From Pseudomonas marginalis (GTDB taxonomy: Bacteria > Pseudomonadota > Gammaproteobacteria > Pseudomonadales > Pseudomonadaceae): 64,000 nt of DNA. The notes beneath the pieces are model-generated. The model searched no databases. It saw nothing but the letters and a program-made list of their open reading frames with translations, and was not told the origin of the DNA. Position numbers and translations under genes: made by a program. Where the stretch lies: positions 992,001 to 1,056,000 of the forward strand of contig NZ_VTFG01000001.1 of NCBI RefSeq assembly GCF_008692035.1, written 5' to 3'. Below, in pieces: positions 17,777-26,835 of this stretch (position 1 is its first letter; every line of letters begins with the position of its first letter).

Positions 17777-18769
17777 TCAGTGCTCCTGCACGGGGGCTGG
17801 AACAAACCGGTGATCGATGGCGCCGAACAGGCTTTGCCCGTCCAGGCCAAAGATTTCAAAGCGCAAACGGTCGCCGAATTTCAGGAAAGGCGTGTTCGCC
17901 TCACCCTGCTCGATCACTTCTATTGCACGTCGCTCGGCCAGGCAGGCCGAGCCTTTGGCGGTGTAGTCACGGTTGGAGAAGGTGCCCGAGCCCAGCACCG
18001 TACCGGCGCGCAAGTTGCGGGTACGAGCCAGGTGCATTACCAGTTCCGGGAAGCTGAAGTCCATTTCATCGCCGTTGGGTTCGCCGAAACGCTGGCCGTT
18101 GCACTGCACATGCAGCGGCAGCTTGACGCGGCCGTCGTGCCAGGCTTCGCCCAGTTCATCCGGGGTGACCGCCACCGGCGCAAACACCGTACTGGGTTTG
18201 GCCCGCAGTGGACCGAAACCGATACTCACCTCCTTGAACAGATGCGCGCGCAGGCTCACGTCGTTGAGCAGCATCAGCAACTTGATATGCGCCGCCGCTG
18301 CCGTTGGCTGAACGCCCATGGGCACATCATCAAGCACCACTGCCACCTCGCCCTCGAAATCGATCTGGTGGTCCTCGCCGGGCACCGGGTAATCGTCGCA
18401 GGCACCGAAGAAATCGTCCCCGGCGCCCTGGTAGATGATAGGCACGCCGGGATCTTTCTTGATGTCCAGATTGTACGCACGCTCCATCAGGCTGCCGTGG
18501 TTGAGGAACGACGAGGCATCGGCCCATTGGTAGGCACGGGGCAGCGGTGCCATGGCCGCGCGCGGGTCAAAATCGAACGCCTGGGGTGCCCGGCCTGCGT
18601 TAAGTGCGGCGGACAACTGCTGCAATGCCGGTTCGCAGCGGGGCCATTCTTCCAGCGCAGCCTGCAGGGTGCCGGCGATTCCACTGGCCAGCACCGCGCG
18701 GCCCAGGTCGCGACTGACAACCACCAAGCGCCCATCGCGGGTGTGATCCTTCAGGGTTGCAAGTTTCAT
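17777..18769 (-). CDS. fumarylacetoacetate hydrolase family protein
   Basis: 330 aa from ATG 18769; its start overlaps the upstream VOC gene's stop (ATGA). The FAH fold is shown by PGVPIIYQGAGDDFFG, the metal-binding acids in HQIDFEGEVAVVLDD, LLNDVSLR and GTVLGSGTFSNRDY. It resembles true fumarylacetoacetases, which cut a beta-diketo acid into two acids. In this island it probably cleaves the last carbon-carbon bond of the ring-opened product. A hydratase or decarboxylase role is possible for the fold. Confidence 0.85.
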   Translation of the reverse strand: MKLATLKDHTRDGRLVVVSRDLGRAVLASGIAGTLQAALEEWPRCEPALQQLSAALNAGRAPQAFDFDPRAAMAPLPRAYQWADASSFLNHGSLMERAYNLDIKKDPGVPIIYQGAGDDFFGACDDYPVPGEDHQIDFEGEVAVVLDDVPMGVQPTAAAAHIKLLMLLNDVSLRAHLFKEVSIGFGPLRAKPSTVFAPVAVTPDELGEAWHDGRVKLPLHVQCNGQRFGEPNGDEMDFSFPELVMHLARTRNLRAGTVLGSGTFSNRDYTAKGSACLAERRAIEVIEQGEANTPFLKFGDRLRFEIFGLDGQSLFGAIDHRFVPAPVQEH

Positions 18770-19197
18770 CGGTGTGCTCCTGGCCCGGACCACAGGGCCG
18801 GGCATTCAATGAGTTCCAGCAGATTGCCGCTGTTGTCGCGCACAAAGCCCATGGGGCTGCCTTCGATGACCGTCTCAAAAACGATGTCGGCACCTTTGCC
18901 GCGCAACGCGTGGAAGGCAGTCGCGGCATCCTGCACGGCAAAGCACAAGTGCTTGTGGCCGTGGGTCTTGAGGTCCAGGTGCGGCTCGCGACGGTCACTC
19001 GGTAACGGGTGCGCTTGGTCCAGCTGGAACAGCTCGATGCGGTAGTCGCCGCAGCGGATAAAGGCGATATGCGCCGGGATCCGGTCAATGTAGGCGCGGC
19101 TTTCCAGCTCGAAACCGAGCATCCGCCGGTACCAGCCGATGGACGCCTCCAGGTCGGGGACGCTGATCCCGCCGTGATGGGGTTTGATCGCAAACAT
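18766..19197 (-). CDS. VOC (glyoxalase-like) single-domain protein
   Basis: 143 aa: MFAIKPHHGGISVPDLEASIGWYRRMLGFELESRAYID, then FIRCGDYRIELFQLDQ, HKHLCFAVQD and GNLLELIECP. Metal-ligand positions are plausible (His8, Glu in RIELFQ, His in HKHLCF, Glu in LLELIE). The fold covers isomerases, epimerases and dioxygenases; size and motif favour an isomerase or lyase step. Overlaps the FAH gene by 4 bases and follows the SDR gene by 11 bases. Confidence 0.8.
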   Translation of the reverse strand: MFAIKPHHGGISVPDLEASIGWYRRMLGFELESRAYIDRIPAHIAFIRCGDYRIELFQLDQAHPLPSDRREPHLDLKTHGHKHLCFAVQDAATAFHALRGKGADIVFETVIEGSPMGFVRDNSGNLLELIECPALWSGPGAHR

Positions 19198-19208
19198 GGC
19201 AGCCTTCC

Positions 19209-19961
19209 TCAGTTCAGTGCCCGACCGCCATCCACTGGGATGACCGCGCCGGTGGTAAATGTCAGGTGGCAGGCCAGGGCCAACACCGCCTGGGCGACCT
19301 CTTCGGGCAAGGCCAGGCGACCCAACGGGGTACGTGCGGCTTGCTCGTCACGCCAGCCCTGGGCCAGGCCCTGGACGAACTCCGTATCGGCCAACCCCGG
19401 CGCCACCGACACCACCCTTACCTGAGGCGCCAGGGCACGGGCCAGGGACCGGGTCAGGTTGTCCACCGCCGCCTTGCTCGCGCAGTAGGCAATATTGCTG
19501 CCCATCGCCGTACGCGCGGCAATCGAGCTGATGTTCACCACCAGCCCATCGCCGCCGGCCTTGAGCAGCGGTGCCAAGGCCCGGATACAGGCGATCGGAC
19601 CGCGCACGTTGATGGCCAGGATATTGTCGATCAGCCCGTCATCCAGACCCTCAAGGTCGGCATGTTCGACAAACCGCGTCGTGCCGGCGCAATTGACCAG
19701 AATGTCGCAACGCCCAAAGTGCCTCTGTACCTGAGTGGCCAGTCGCTCGAGCATGGCGCTGTCGGTGACAGGTGCCGCCACGGCGAGGTGGCCACCGGCA
19801 ACAGTCGGCAGGTCAGTCACCAGGGTATGGGCGGCATCGCTGGAGCGGTTGTACCCCGCCACTACGCTGGCACCCGCGCGGGCCAGGGCATGGCAGATCA
19901 CCACCCCCAACCCGCCGGTGGCTCCGGTAACGACGGCGACCTTGCCTTCCAGGCGGCCCAT
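19209..19961 (-). CDS. short-chain dehydrogenase/reductase
   Basis: 250 aa from ATG 19961, which shares its first base with the HisD-like stop (TGATG). NAD(P) loop TGATGGLGVVICHAL, NCAGT, catalytic Ser in VVNISSIAART and YCASKAAVDN (Tyr, Lys). C-terminal IPVDGGRALN is the usual SDR ending. A redox step on an alcohol or ketone in the island's pathway is expected. A frame extended upstream to 20036 runs through the HisD-like gene and is not used. Confidence 0.88.
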   Translation of the reverse strand: MGRLEGKVAVVTGATGGLGVVICHALARAGASVVAGYNRSSDAAHTLVTDLPTVAGGHLAVAAPVTDSAMLERLATQVQRHFGRCDILVNCAGTTRFVEHADLEGLDDGLIDNILAINVRGPIACIRALAPLLKAGGDGLVVNISSIAARTAMGSNIAYCASKAAVDNLTRSLARALAPQVRVVSVAPGLADTEFVQGLAQGWRDEQAARTPLGRLALPEEVAQAVLALACHLTFTTGAVIPVDGGRALN

Positions 19962-21244
19962 CAGGAGGCCTTCTTCAGGCGACGCACACGGATATCCGCC
20001 TGTTCCTTGTGGCCGGAGAAATGCTCCAGTGCACACAACCGCGAGCAGACTTCACCGATGGCCACGCTGGCTTCGTCTGTGAGCACCCGCTGGTAGGTAT
20101 GAGTCTTGATGAACTTGCCCACCCAGAGCCCGCCGGTGTAACGCCCGGCGCCCATGGTCGGCAGCGTGTGATTGGTGCCGATCACTTTGTCGCCGTAGGA
20201 CACATTGGTGCGATGCCCCAGGAACAGGCCGCCATAGTGAGTCATGCGCGCCAGGAACCAGTCCGGGTCGCGGGTCATCACCTGCACGTGTTCAGAGCAG
20301 ATGCGCTCGGATTCGGCGAGCATCTCTTCGTCGCTGTCACACAAGATGATCTCGCCATAGTCGCGCCAGGCCACACTGGCCACCGGAGCGGTGTCCAGGC
20401 GTGCGAGCACCTGCTCGATGGCCGCCGGCAATTCTTCGGCAATACGGCGGCTGGTGGTCACGCAAAACGCCGGTGAAGTCGGCCCATGTTCGGCCTGGCC
20501 CAGCAGGTCGACCGCCACCAGTTCGGCATCCACCGTGTCATCGCAGATGACCATGGTTTCCGTAGGCCCGGCGAACAGGTCAATACCGACGCGACCGTAC
20601 AGTTGACGCTTGGCTTCGGCCACGTAGGCATTGCCCGGACCGACGATCATGTCGACCTTCTCGATGTGTTCGGTGCCCAGGGCCATGGCAGCGACACCTT
20701 GCACGCCACCCATCACATAGATTTCATCAGCCCCCGCCATGGCCATCGCGGCGATGATCTCCGGCGACGGCTGGCCATCGAATGGCGGTGCACAGGCGAT
20801 CACGCGTTTCACACCGGCCACTTTGGCGGTAAGCACGCTCATGTGCGCCGAGGCCAGCAGCGGGTACTTGCCGCCAGGGATGTAACAGCCTACCGAACTC
20901 ACCGGGATGTGCTTGTGCCCGAGCACCACGCCCGGCAGGGTTTCGACCTCCACGTCGCGCATCGACAGCAACTGGATTTGGGCGAAGCGACGGATCTGGG
21001 CCTGGGCGAAGGTGATGTCCTCAATGGCCTGGGGCGACAGGCTGTCTATGCACGCCTGGATCTGCTCCTGGCTCAGCCGCAGGCTCGGCGGGTTCCAGCC
21101 ATCGAACTGTTGCGAGTAATCCCGCACAGCCGCTTCACCACGCTGATCGATCGCATGGATAATCTGTTCGACCGTGTCGCGCACCTGGGCGTTGAGTGCC
21201 GCCTTGTGCTCCGCCGGTTTGCCTTTTTTCAGATAACGAATCAT
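19961..21244 (-). CDS. histidinol dehydrogenase-like dehydrogenase (HpsN-type paralogue)
   Basis: 427 aa. HisD fold with NAD site [23 protein letters not shown] and [17 protein letters not shown]. Zinc ligands are QAEHG (Gln, His) and a C-terminal ALEHFSGH; the catalytic pair is in ICSEHVQVM. It is not in a histidine operon. Paralogues of this type (for example sulfopropanediol 3-dehydrogenase HpsN) oxidise primary alcohols in two steps to acids. An alcohol-to-acid step in the island's pathway is the best inference. Confidence 0.85.
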   Translation of the reverse strand: MIRYLKKGKPAEHKAALNAQVRDTVEQIIHAIDQRGEAAVRDYSQQFDGWNPPSLRLSQEQIQACIDSLSPQAIEDITFAQAQIRRFAQIQLLSMRDVEVETLPGVVLGHKHIPVSSVGCYIPGGKYPLLASAHMSVLTAKVAGVKRVIACAPPFDGQPSPEIIAAMAMAGADEIYVMGGVQGVAAMALGTEHIEKVDMIVGPGNAYVAEAKRQLYGRVGIDLFAGPTETMVICDDTVDAELVAVDLLGQAEHGPTSPAFCVTTSRRIAEELPAAIEQVLARLDTAPVASVAWRDYGEIILCDSDEEMLAESERICSEHVQVMTRDPDWFLARMTHYGGLFLGHRTNVSYGDKVIGTNHTLPTMGAGRYTGGLWVGKFIKTHTYQRVLTDEASVAIGEVCSRLCALEHFSGHKEQADIRVRRLKKAS

Positions 21245-21273
21245 GAGCCGGTTCCTGTCTTGTTATTCGGTAT

Positions 21274-22290
21274 TCAGCGCCAGTGGATCAGCGGTTGGCC
21301 CGCCAGTGGCGCCCGGAAAAACGGAATGCGTGTGCCCTGCAGACTGCCCAGGTACACGGTTTTCAAATCGGGCCCGCCAAACGTCAGGCTGGCCATCCAA
21401 GGTGCCAGTGTGCCGTGGGCAGCCTGCATGATCTGCGGGGTGAGGGTTTTGGCGCGGTAGTGCTGGTTCAGCAACGCTGTGGCGACCGGGTTACCGTCAT
21501 CAAGCAGGTTGAGTACTTCGCCATCGGGGGTCAGGGCAATCAGCTTGTCGCTCATCACCAAGGTCACCCACAGGTTGCCGAAGCTGTCGAAGGCAAAACC
21601 GTCGGGAAAGCCCTCCAGCTCCGCCGGGCCAAACACTTCACGTTCCCCTAGCGAGCCGTCGGCCTGCTGGCGCAGGCGGGAGATTCGCCGCACATTGCTT
21701 TCCACCACGTACAACCATTCTTCGTTGTCGTCGAAGCGGATTTCGTTGGTGCCGCCAAACCCTTCGGCGACGATGCGAATGCCCTGGGCGTCGATCACGC
21801 CGATGTAGCCATCCAGCACGCCGGAATTGATCGAGTCGGTCCACGGTTGCATCGTGGTCGTCACCGTGAACCAGATACGCCCCTTGCTATCCCGTAGAGG
21901 GAAGTTGGTCTTGCCCAGGGGCTTGCCGTCGAGCTGGTCAAACAGCACCTGGACATGGCCCTGGCGGTCGAGCTTCTCGATACGGTCCAGGCCCCAGTTG
22001 CAGATGATGAAGTCGCCCTGCTCCGTCAGCGCCAGGCCATTGGGCAGCGACGCGCCCTGGGACTGCACATAGCGCGATTCGAAGGACGCCGCCTGCGCCT
22101 CCACCTGCGTGGGCGCCAACAAGGTCTGCTCGCCATTGGCGGTAATATGCATCACCCCGCCACGTGCGTCGGCGGACCACAGGCTGCCGTCGGGCTGGGC
22201 GATGATGCATTCGGGGCGTTGCAGATCGTGGCCGACGAAACCGATAGCGTCGCGGTCGACCTGCCAGCCTTTGAGCGGATTACGTTGCAT
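21274..22290 (-). CDS. SMP-30/gluconolactonase family protein
   Basis: 338 aa from ATG 22290. The alternative ATG at 22296 has its AAGGA only one base away, while 22290 has it at seven. Six-bladed propeller features: ARPECIIAQPDGSLWSADARGG, NGLALTEQGDFIICNWG, GGTNEIRFDDNEEWLYVVES and EGFPDGFAFDSFGNLWVTL, with metal-binding Glu/Asn/Asp positions as in gluconolactonases. Likely hydrolyses a lactone formed in the pathway. Fifteen bases downstream of the monooxygenase. Confidence 0.85.
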   Translation of the reverse strand: MQRNPLKGWQVDRDAIGFVGHDLQRPECIIAQPDGSLWSADARGGVMHITANGEQTLLAPTQVEAQAASFESRYVQSQGASLPNGLALTEQGDFIICNWGLDRIEKLDRQGHVQVLFDQLDGKPLGKTNFPLRDSKGRIWFTVTTTMQPWTDSINSGVLDGYIGVIDAQGIRIVAEGFGGTNEIRFDDNEEWLYVVESNVRRISRLRQQADGSLGEREVFGPAELEGFPDGFAFDSFGNLWVTLVMSDKLIALTPDGEVLNLLDDGNPVATALLNQHYRAKTLTPQIMQAAHGTLAPWMASLTFGGPDLKTVYLGSLQGTRIPFFRAPLAGQPLIHWR

Positions 22291-22305
22291 GAGCATGTCC
22301 TTGGG

Positions 22306-23433
22306 TCAGATAGGCTGGGCGACCACATCGATCATCTGTTTCATCAAACCGGCGAAGTTGGCATCCGGTGTCGGCCGCTGCTCCCACTCGCCGATCTGCA
22401 CGGACCCTTGGTTGATGAATTTGCAACGCTCGTAGCGACGCTGCATGAAACCTTCGAGCACCTCGGCCAGACTCAGCTCGGCGCCACACAGTTCACCCAG
22501 CACCACGGCATCCTCCACCGCCTGCGCGGCGCCCTGGCCCATGTGCGGCGTGGTGGCGTGCGCGGCATCGCCAATCAACAACACGCGCCCGCGGTACCAG
22601 GGGGCCGGCATCAACAGGGCTTCCAGCGGGCGATAGACCACTTGGGTGTTGTCGGTGATCTGGGCGCTCAGCTCCGGCACCAGGCCGCCGTAGCCTTCAA
22701 GGCGTCGGCGGAACTCGGCGGCAAGCGTGTCCGGGTCGAAGAACGGGTTGCCGGGTTCTTCGAACACCGACAGGATGTACAGGCTGTCTTCGGTCAATGG
22801 CGTGTAGCCAGCCTTGCCGCCCGGCTTGCCCTCAAACATGTGCGACCAGAGCAGGTCCTTGGGCCGTGGCAGGTTGTAGCGCCACACGCCCTGCCCCGTG
22901 AATTGCGGCGTGTACTGCTCGCCGAATACCGTCGTACGCACTTTGGAGTACACACCGTCGGCCCCCACCACCAGGTCATAATCACCCCGACTGCCGTCGG
23001 TGAACCCCACGCTGACGCCGTGTTCATGTTGAGAAATATCACTGAAGGTCAGGCCCAGACGCAGGTTGGCGCCACTGGCGGCCACCGCATCAAGCAATAC
23101 CTGATGCAACGCCGGACGGGTCAGTCCGAGGTTCGCGGGATACTGCTCGCCGGCCAGCCGTGCACCACTGAGTTCGGCTTTTACCTCCCCCTGCTGGTTG
23201 CAGATGCGCAGGCCCTTGTAAGGGAAACCCGCGGCCACGGCCGCGTCGGCAATACCCAGTTGCGCCATGGCGCGAATGCAGTTGGCCTGGACCACGATAC
23301 CCACGTGATACACCTTGGCCTGGGGGCTGATTTCGACAATATCGACCACTACGCCGGACTTGCGCAGGGCGATGGCGGCGCTGAGGCCGCCAATGCCACC
23401 GCCGACGATCAGCACATGCTTGATGGCGCTCAT
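22306..23433 (-). CDS. FAD-dependent aromatic hydroxylase-like monooxygenase
   Basis: 375 aa from ATG 23433 with AGAGGAG ahead. Group A flavoprotein hydroxylase marks: GxGxxG loop VLIVGGGIGGLSAAIALRKSG, the DG motif DLVVGADGVYSKVR, and the GD motif RVLLIGDAAHATTPHMGQGAAQAVEDA. It would hydroxylate an activated aromatic or enol substrate with NAD(P)H. First gene of the island's main operon, divergent from the LysR gene, so probably the first catabolic step and LysR-controlled. Confidence 0.88.
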   Translation of the reverse strand: MSAIKHVLIVGGGIGGLSAAIALRKSGVVVDIVEISPQAKVYHVGIVVQANCIRAMAQLGIADAAVAAGFPYKGLRICNQQGEVKAELSGARLAGEQYPANLGLTRPALHQVLLDAVAASGANLRLGLTFSDISQHEHGVSVGFTDGSRGDYDLVVGADGVYSKVRTTVFGEQYTPQFTGQGVWRYNLPRPKDLLWSHMFEGKPGGKAGYTPLTEDSLYILSVFEEPGNPFFDPDTLAAEFRRRLEGYGGLVPELSAQITDNTQVVYRPLEALLMPAPWYRGRVLLIGDAAHATTPHMGQGAAQAVEDAVVLGELCGAELSLAEVLEGFMQRRYERCKFINQGSVQIGEWEQRPTPDANFAGLMKQMIDVVAQPI

Positions 23434-23613
23434 CAACGCACTCCTCTTGGATGCAGAGTGAAGTGGGCACACAGGCTTGGAAGCGTGAGGTGGGACACAG
23501 GACTGCTCTCCATATTTATTGTTGTTATGGCCGGCCTCACAGGGGGCTGGCTGAACATGGGCCAACCTTACTCACCCCTCAGGTATGCCGGAAATTGTTT
23601 GTTCGGATAGGTC

Positions 23614-23632
23614 CCATCCATCAGATGGATAG
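23614..23632. promoter_or_regulatory. LysR (NodD/NahR-type) box between the regulator and monooxygenase
   Basis: A 15-bp palindrome (ATCCATC-A-GATGGAT, 23616-23630) forms ATC-N9-GAT. On the minus strand the 19-mer reads CTATCCATCTGATGGATGG and matches the box at 13992-14010 at 15 positions. It lies 98 bp from the LysR start and 181 bp from the monooxygenase start. Inferred binding site of the divergent LysR protein. Confidence 0.7.
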
Positions 23633-23730
23633 CCCAACAGCCACCGCTATTTGCGTTTCAAATCCTTTGCCAGGCAGGTATAACAAGCCTGGATGCCCGT
23701 AAGCACAATCATAAAAAACGGAGTAAAGCC

Positions 23731-24657
23731 ATGCGCTTTCACGGTCTGGATTTGAACCTCCTCGTGGTGCTGGACATGCTGCTGGCGGAGCAGAACATCA
23801 CCCGTACCGGTGAGCGCCTGCACCTCAGCCAGCCGGCCACCAGTGCGGCGTTGTCACGCCTGCGCGACTATTTCGAAGATGATTTACTGGTACAGGTCGG
23901 TCGCAGGATGGTCCGTACACCGATGGCCGAAACCCTGGCCCAGCCGATTCGTGATTTGCTGATCCAGATGCGCTCCACCTTGGAAAACCGCAGCCGATTC
24001 CAGCCGGACCTGGCACGCCGAAACTTCACGCTGATGGCGTCGGATTATGTGGGCATGGTGCTGCTGCCCGAGGTCAGTCGCAGGCTGAACACCCTGGCAC
24101 CGTCATGCTCCATCGAACAGTTCCTGCCCACGGATGAGGCCGCCCTTGAGATCGAGCGTGGGCACGTGGACTTCCTGGTGCTGCCGGACAAGAACATCCT
24201 CAAGGAACACCCCTGTGTGGCGCTGTTCAGCGATGAATACGTGTGCGTGATGTGCAAGGACCATCCGGCGGCCAATGGGCCTTTGTCCATGGATGACTAC
24301 AAGGCGCTGGGGCACGTGCTGGTGCGCTGGGGCGGCGAACATCGCGCCCCGATGGCTGATGAGTGGTTTGCGCGCAGTTTCGGGTTCACACGCCGGGTGG
24401 AAGTGACCACCAACACCTTCAACAGTGTGCCGCCGTTTCTGATCGGTACCCTGCGGGTCGCCACCATGCACCGTCGCCTGGCGGAGAGATGGGCACAATA
24501 CTTGCCGCTGCGGATCGTGTCCGCCCCCTGGACCGCGCCGCCGCTGACCATGTCCATGCAGTGGAACAAATACCAGCAGCTCGACCCCGGGCTGGCCTGG
24601 TTGCGCAACCTGATCATCGAGACCGCCGCCTCGATGGATCCCGATCAGGCATCGTAG
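23731..24657 (+). CDS. LysR family regulator, NodD/NahR-like
   Basis: 308 aa with GGAG before ATG 23731. The N-terminus MRFHGLDLNLLVVLDMLLAEQNITRTGERLHLSQPATSAALSRLRDYFEDDLLVQVGRRMVRTPMA is the helix-turn-helix of the NodD/NahR branch, whose members respond to aromatic ligands (flavonoids, salicylate). The effector domain follows. It is divergent from the catabolic island and next to an ATC-N9-GAT palindrome, so it is the probable activator of the island. Its 3' end overlaps the convergent HxlR gene by 13 bases. Confidence 0.92.
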   Translation: MRFHGLDLNLLVVLDMLLAEQNITRTGERLHLSQPATSAALSRLRDYFEDDLLVQVGRRMVRTPMAETLAQPIRDLLIQMRSTLENRSRFQPDLARRNFTLMASDYVGMVLLPEVSRRLNTLAPSCSIEQFLPTDEAALEIERGHVDFLVLPDKNILKEHPCVALFSDEYVCVMCKDHPAANGPLSMDDYKALGHVLVRWGGEHRAPMADEWFARSFGFTRRVEVTTNTFNSVPPFLIGTLRVATMHRRLAERWAQYLPLRIVSAPWTAPPLTMSMQWNKYQQLDPGLAWLRNLIIETAASMDPDQAS

Positions 24658-25085
24658 GCCTGGCGGGCGGCCTCGATGACCGGGGCCTGTTGTTCGAGCC
24701 ACACCAGCAGCGCCTCAAACTGGGTGACTAATGAAACGCCCAATGGCTTGAGGCTGTATTCCACCTGCGGCGGAATGGTAGCGATCACACGACGTTCGAG
24801 CATGCCGTCACGTTCCAGCGCACGCAGCTTGAGGGTGAGAATGCGCTGCGACAAGCTACCCTCCGCCATATCGTTGACCTGCCGTTGCAGTTCGGTAAAA
24901 CGCAGCGTACCGGTGTGCAGCACCAGCAACAGCAACGGGGTCCAGCGGTCGCCAAGCCGAGCCAGGGATTCACGCACAGGCCCATGGGGATCATTGCCGC
25001 CGCGCAGCACCCGCGCTTTCAGATCATCCAGCGCCTGGCGCTGAATCTTGTCGACCACATGCATCGAGCCTTCACCTTTGTGCAT
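24645..25085 (-). CDS. HxlR family transcriptional regulator
   Basis: 146 aa from ATG 25085, preceded by GGGAGAGAGGG; a second start at 25064 is weaker. Winged-helix HxlR core: ARLGDRWTPLLLLVLHTGTLRFTELQRQVNDMAEGSLSQRILTLKLRALERDGMLERRVIATIPPQVEYSLKPLG. Divergent from the phytoene-desaturase-like gene, with 164 bp between them, so that gene is the likely target. A short AGGT-N5-ACCT repeat lies at 25125-25137. Confidence 0.9.
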   Translation of the reverse strand: MHKGEGSMHVVDKIQRQALDDLKARVLRGGNDPHGPVRESLARLGDRWTPLLLLVLHTGTLRFTELQRQVNDMAEGSLSQRILTLKLRALERDGMLERRVIATIPPQVEYSLKPLGVSLVTQFEALLVWLEQQAPVIEAARQAYDA

Positions 25086-25249
25086 CCCTCTCTCCCTGCC
25101 AGCCCCTGGGGGGTACGTACATTCAGGTAACCGACCTACATTAAAGTGCCGTCTTCCGCCTGCCGGCCCGCTGCCCCAGTATCCGGCACAGCGGCGCCCT
25201 GCCCCCGGGCAGTACGCCGACAACAAAAACAACAGAAGCGGAAGATCCT

Positions 25250-26833
25250 ATGAATCATTACGATATCGTCGCCATCGGCGGCGGGCACAATGGCCTCGTG
25301 GCCGCAGCCTATCTGGCCAAGGCCGGCAAAAAAGTCCTCGTGCTGGAACGCAAGGACTATGTGGGCGGTGGCGTGACAACGCGCCAGCTTAACACTCCAG
25401 GCTTCTGGCATGACGAGCACTCCAGCGTGCATATCATGATCCAGGGCAACCCCATGATCACCCGCGACGAGCTCGGTCTGTTCAGCCGGTTCGGCCTCAA
25501 GTACAACTACTCCGATGTGCCCCATGCGACCGTCTTCGAAGACGGCAGCGCACTGATCACCTACCGCGACCTGGACAAGGCCTGCGAATCCATCGCCAGC
25601 GTGTCGCCTCGCGACGCAGAGACCTATCGCAAGCTGGCGACCAAGGCCGCCGGACTGCTGCCGATGTTCCTCTCCGGTTTCTATTCGCCCCCGCCGCCCA
25701 TGGGGGCCATGGTCGCCATGCTTGACCAGAGCCAGGAAGGCCGCGAGATGTTCGACGCCATGCAGCGCAGTACCCTGGACATCGTCGACAACCTGTTTGA
25801 GCACGACAAGGTCAAGATCCACCTGTTGCGGGTGATCGCCGAAAACCTGCAAGCCCCGGACGAGTTGGGTACAGGTATGGGTGTGTATGTGTTCGTCGGC
25901 ATCATGCACACCTACGGCGTGTCGCAACCGGTGGGTGGCAGTGGCAAGCTTTCAGAAGCCCTGGTGCGCTGCATCGAGCACCACGGCGGCGAGATCCGTT
26001 GTAACAGCGAAGTGCGCAAGGTGATCGTCGAAGGCGGGCGCGCCAACGGTGTGGAGCTGGCCGACGGTGAGCGAATTCTGGCCCGAGACGCGGTGGTCGG
26101 CGCCTTGCACCCCCATGTCATCAAACGCTTCGTCGACGGGCTTGATCCTGGGGTGACCGCACGCGCCGAACGCGCCACGCTGGCCCCATTCAGCCTGTTC
26201 GTCAGCCACTACGACTTGCACCGGCAGGCCGAGTTTCATGCCGGCGCTGATGTCGGTCGCGCCACGATGCTGACCATGATGAGCTGCGACCGCCTGAGCG
26301 ACATGCTCGACGACTTCGACGAGTTGCGCCGTGGGCGGGTGTCCAGGCGCAGGCTGGTGGCCGGTGGCGACGAGAGCATCAACGACCCGACCCGCGTGCC
26401 GCCAGGCAAGGGCATGTTCCACGGTATGACGTTCGCACCCTATGACCTCGCCGAAGGCGGTGCCGCACGCTGGGACGAGTACAAGGAGGAATTCGGCGAT
26501 CTGAGCCTCCAGGCGTACCGCAAGTTCGTCAAGAACCTTACGCCGGATAACATCATCGCCCGCAAGGTGTGCTCGCCGCTGGACCTGGAACGCAGTTCGC
26601 CCAACTCCATGGTCAAGGGCGATGTACACGGCGTCGCCCCCTACTTCTACCAGAGTTTCGCCCACCGCCCTACGCCCGACCTCGGCCGCTTGAGCGTACC
26701 CGGGCTGGACAACCTGTACCTGGTGGGTCCTTTCATGCACCCGGGCGGCGGCGTATTCGGCGCCGGCCGGGGCACCGCAATCAAAATATTCGATGACCTG
26801 GGCATCGATTTCGACCGTGTGACAAGGAACTGA
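25250..26833 (+). CDS. phytoene desaturase-like FAD oxidoreductase
   Basis: 527 aa. The FAD loop is at the N-terminus (YDIVAIGGGHNGLVAAAYLAKAGKKVLVLERKDYVGGGVTT). The C-terminus has the matching flavin-contact segment LYLVGPFMHPGGGVFGAGRGTAIKIFDDLG. It belongs to the amine oxidase/carotenoid desaturase superfamily, but the window shows no carotenoid genes, so it probably acts on another lipophilic or small amine-like substrate. Start follows GGAAGATCCT. The downstream small gene begins two bases after its stop and is co-transcribed. Confidence 0.8.
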   Translation: MNHYDIVAIGGGHNGLVAAAYLAKAGKKVLVLERKDYVGGGVTTRQLNTPGFWHDEHSSVHIMIQGNPMITRDELGLFSRFGLKYNYSDVPHATVFEDGSALITYRDLDKACESIASVSPRDAETYRKLATKAAGLLPMFLSGFYSPPPPMGAMVAMLDQSQEGREMFDAMQRSTLDIVDNLFEHDKVKIHLLRVIAENLQAPDELGTGMGVYVFVGIMHTYGVSQPVGGSGKLSEALVRCIEHHGGEIRCNSEVRKVIVEGGRANGVELADGERILARDAVVGALHPHVIKRFVDGLDPGVTARAERATLAPFSLFVSHYDLHRQAEFHAGADVGRATMLTMMSCDRLSDMLDDFDELRRGRVSRRRLVAGGDESINDPTRVPPGKGMFHGMTFAPYDLAEGGAARWDEYKEEFGDLSLQAYRKFVKNLTPDNIIARKVCSPLDLERSSPNSMVKGDVHGVAPYFYQSFAHRPTPDLGRLSVPGLDNLYLVGPFMHPGGGVFGAGRGTAIKIFDDLGIDFDRVTRN

Positions 26834-26835
26834 TC

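Noticed and set aside
21955..23610. 551-codon plus-strand open frame across the monooxygenase and SMP-30 genes
   Set aside because: It crosses two minus-strand genes with intact motifs and the intergenic LysR region; no domain is recognisable.
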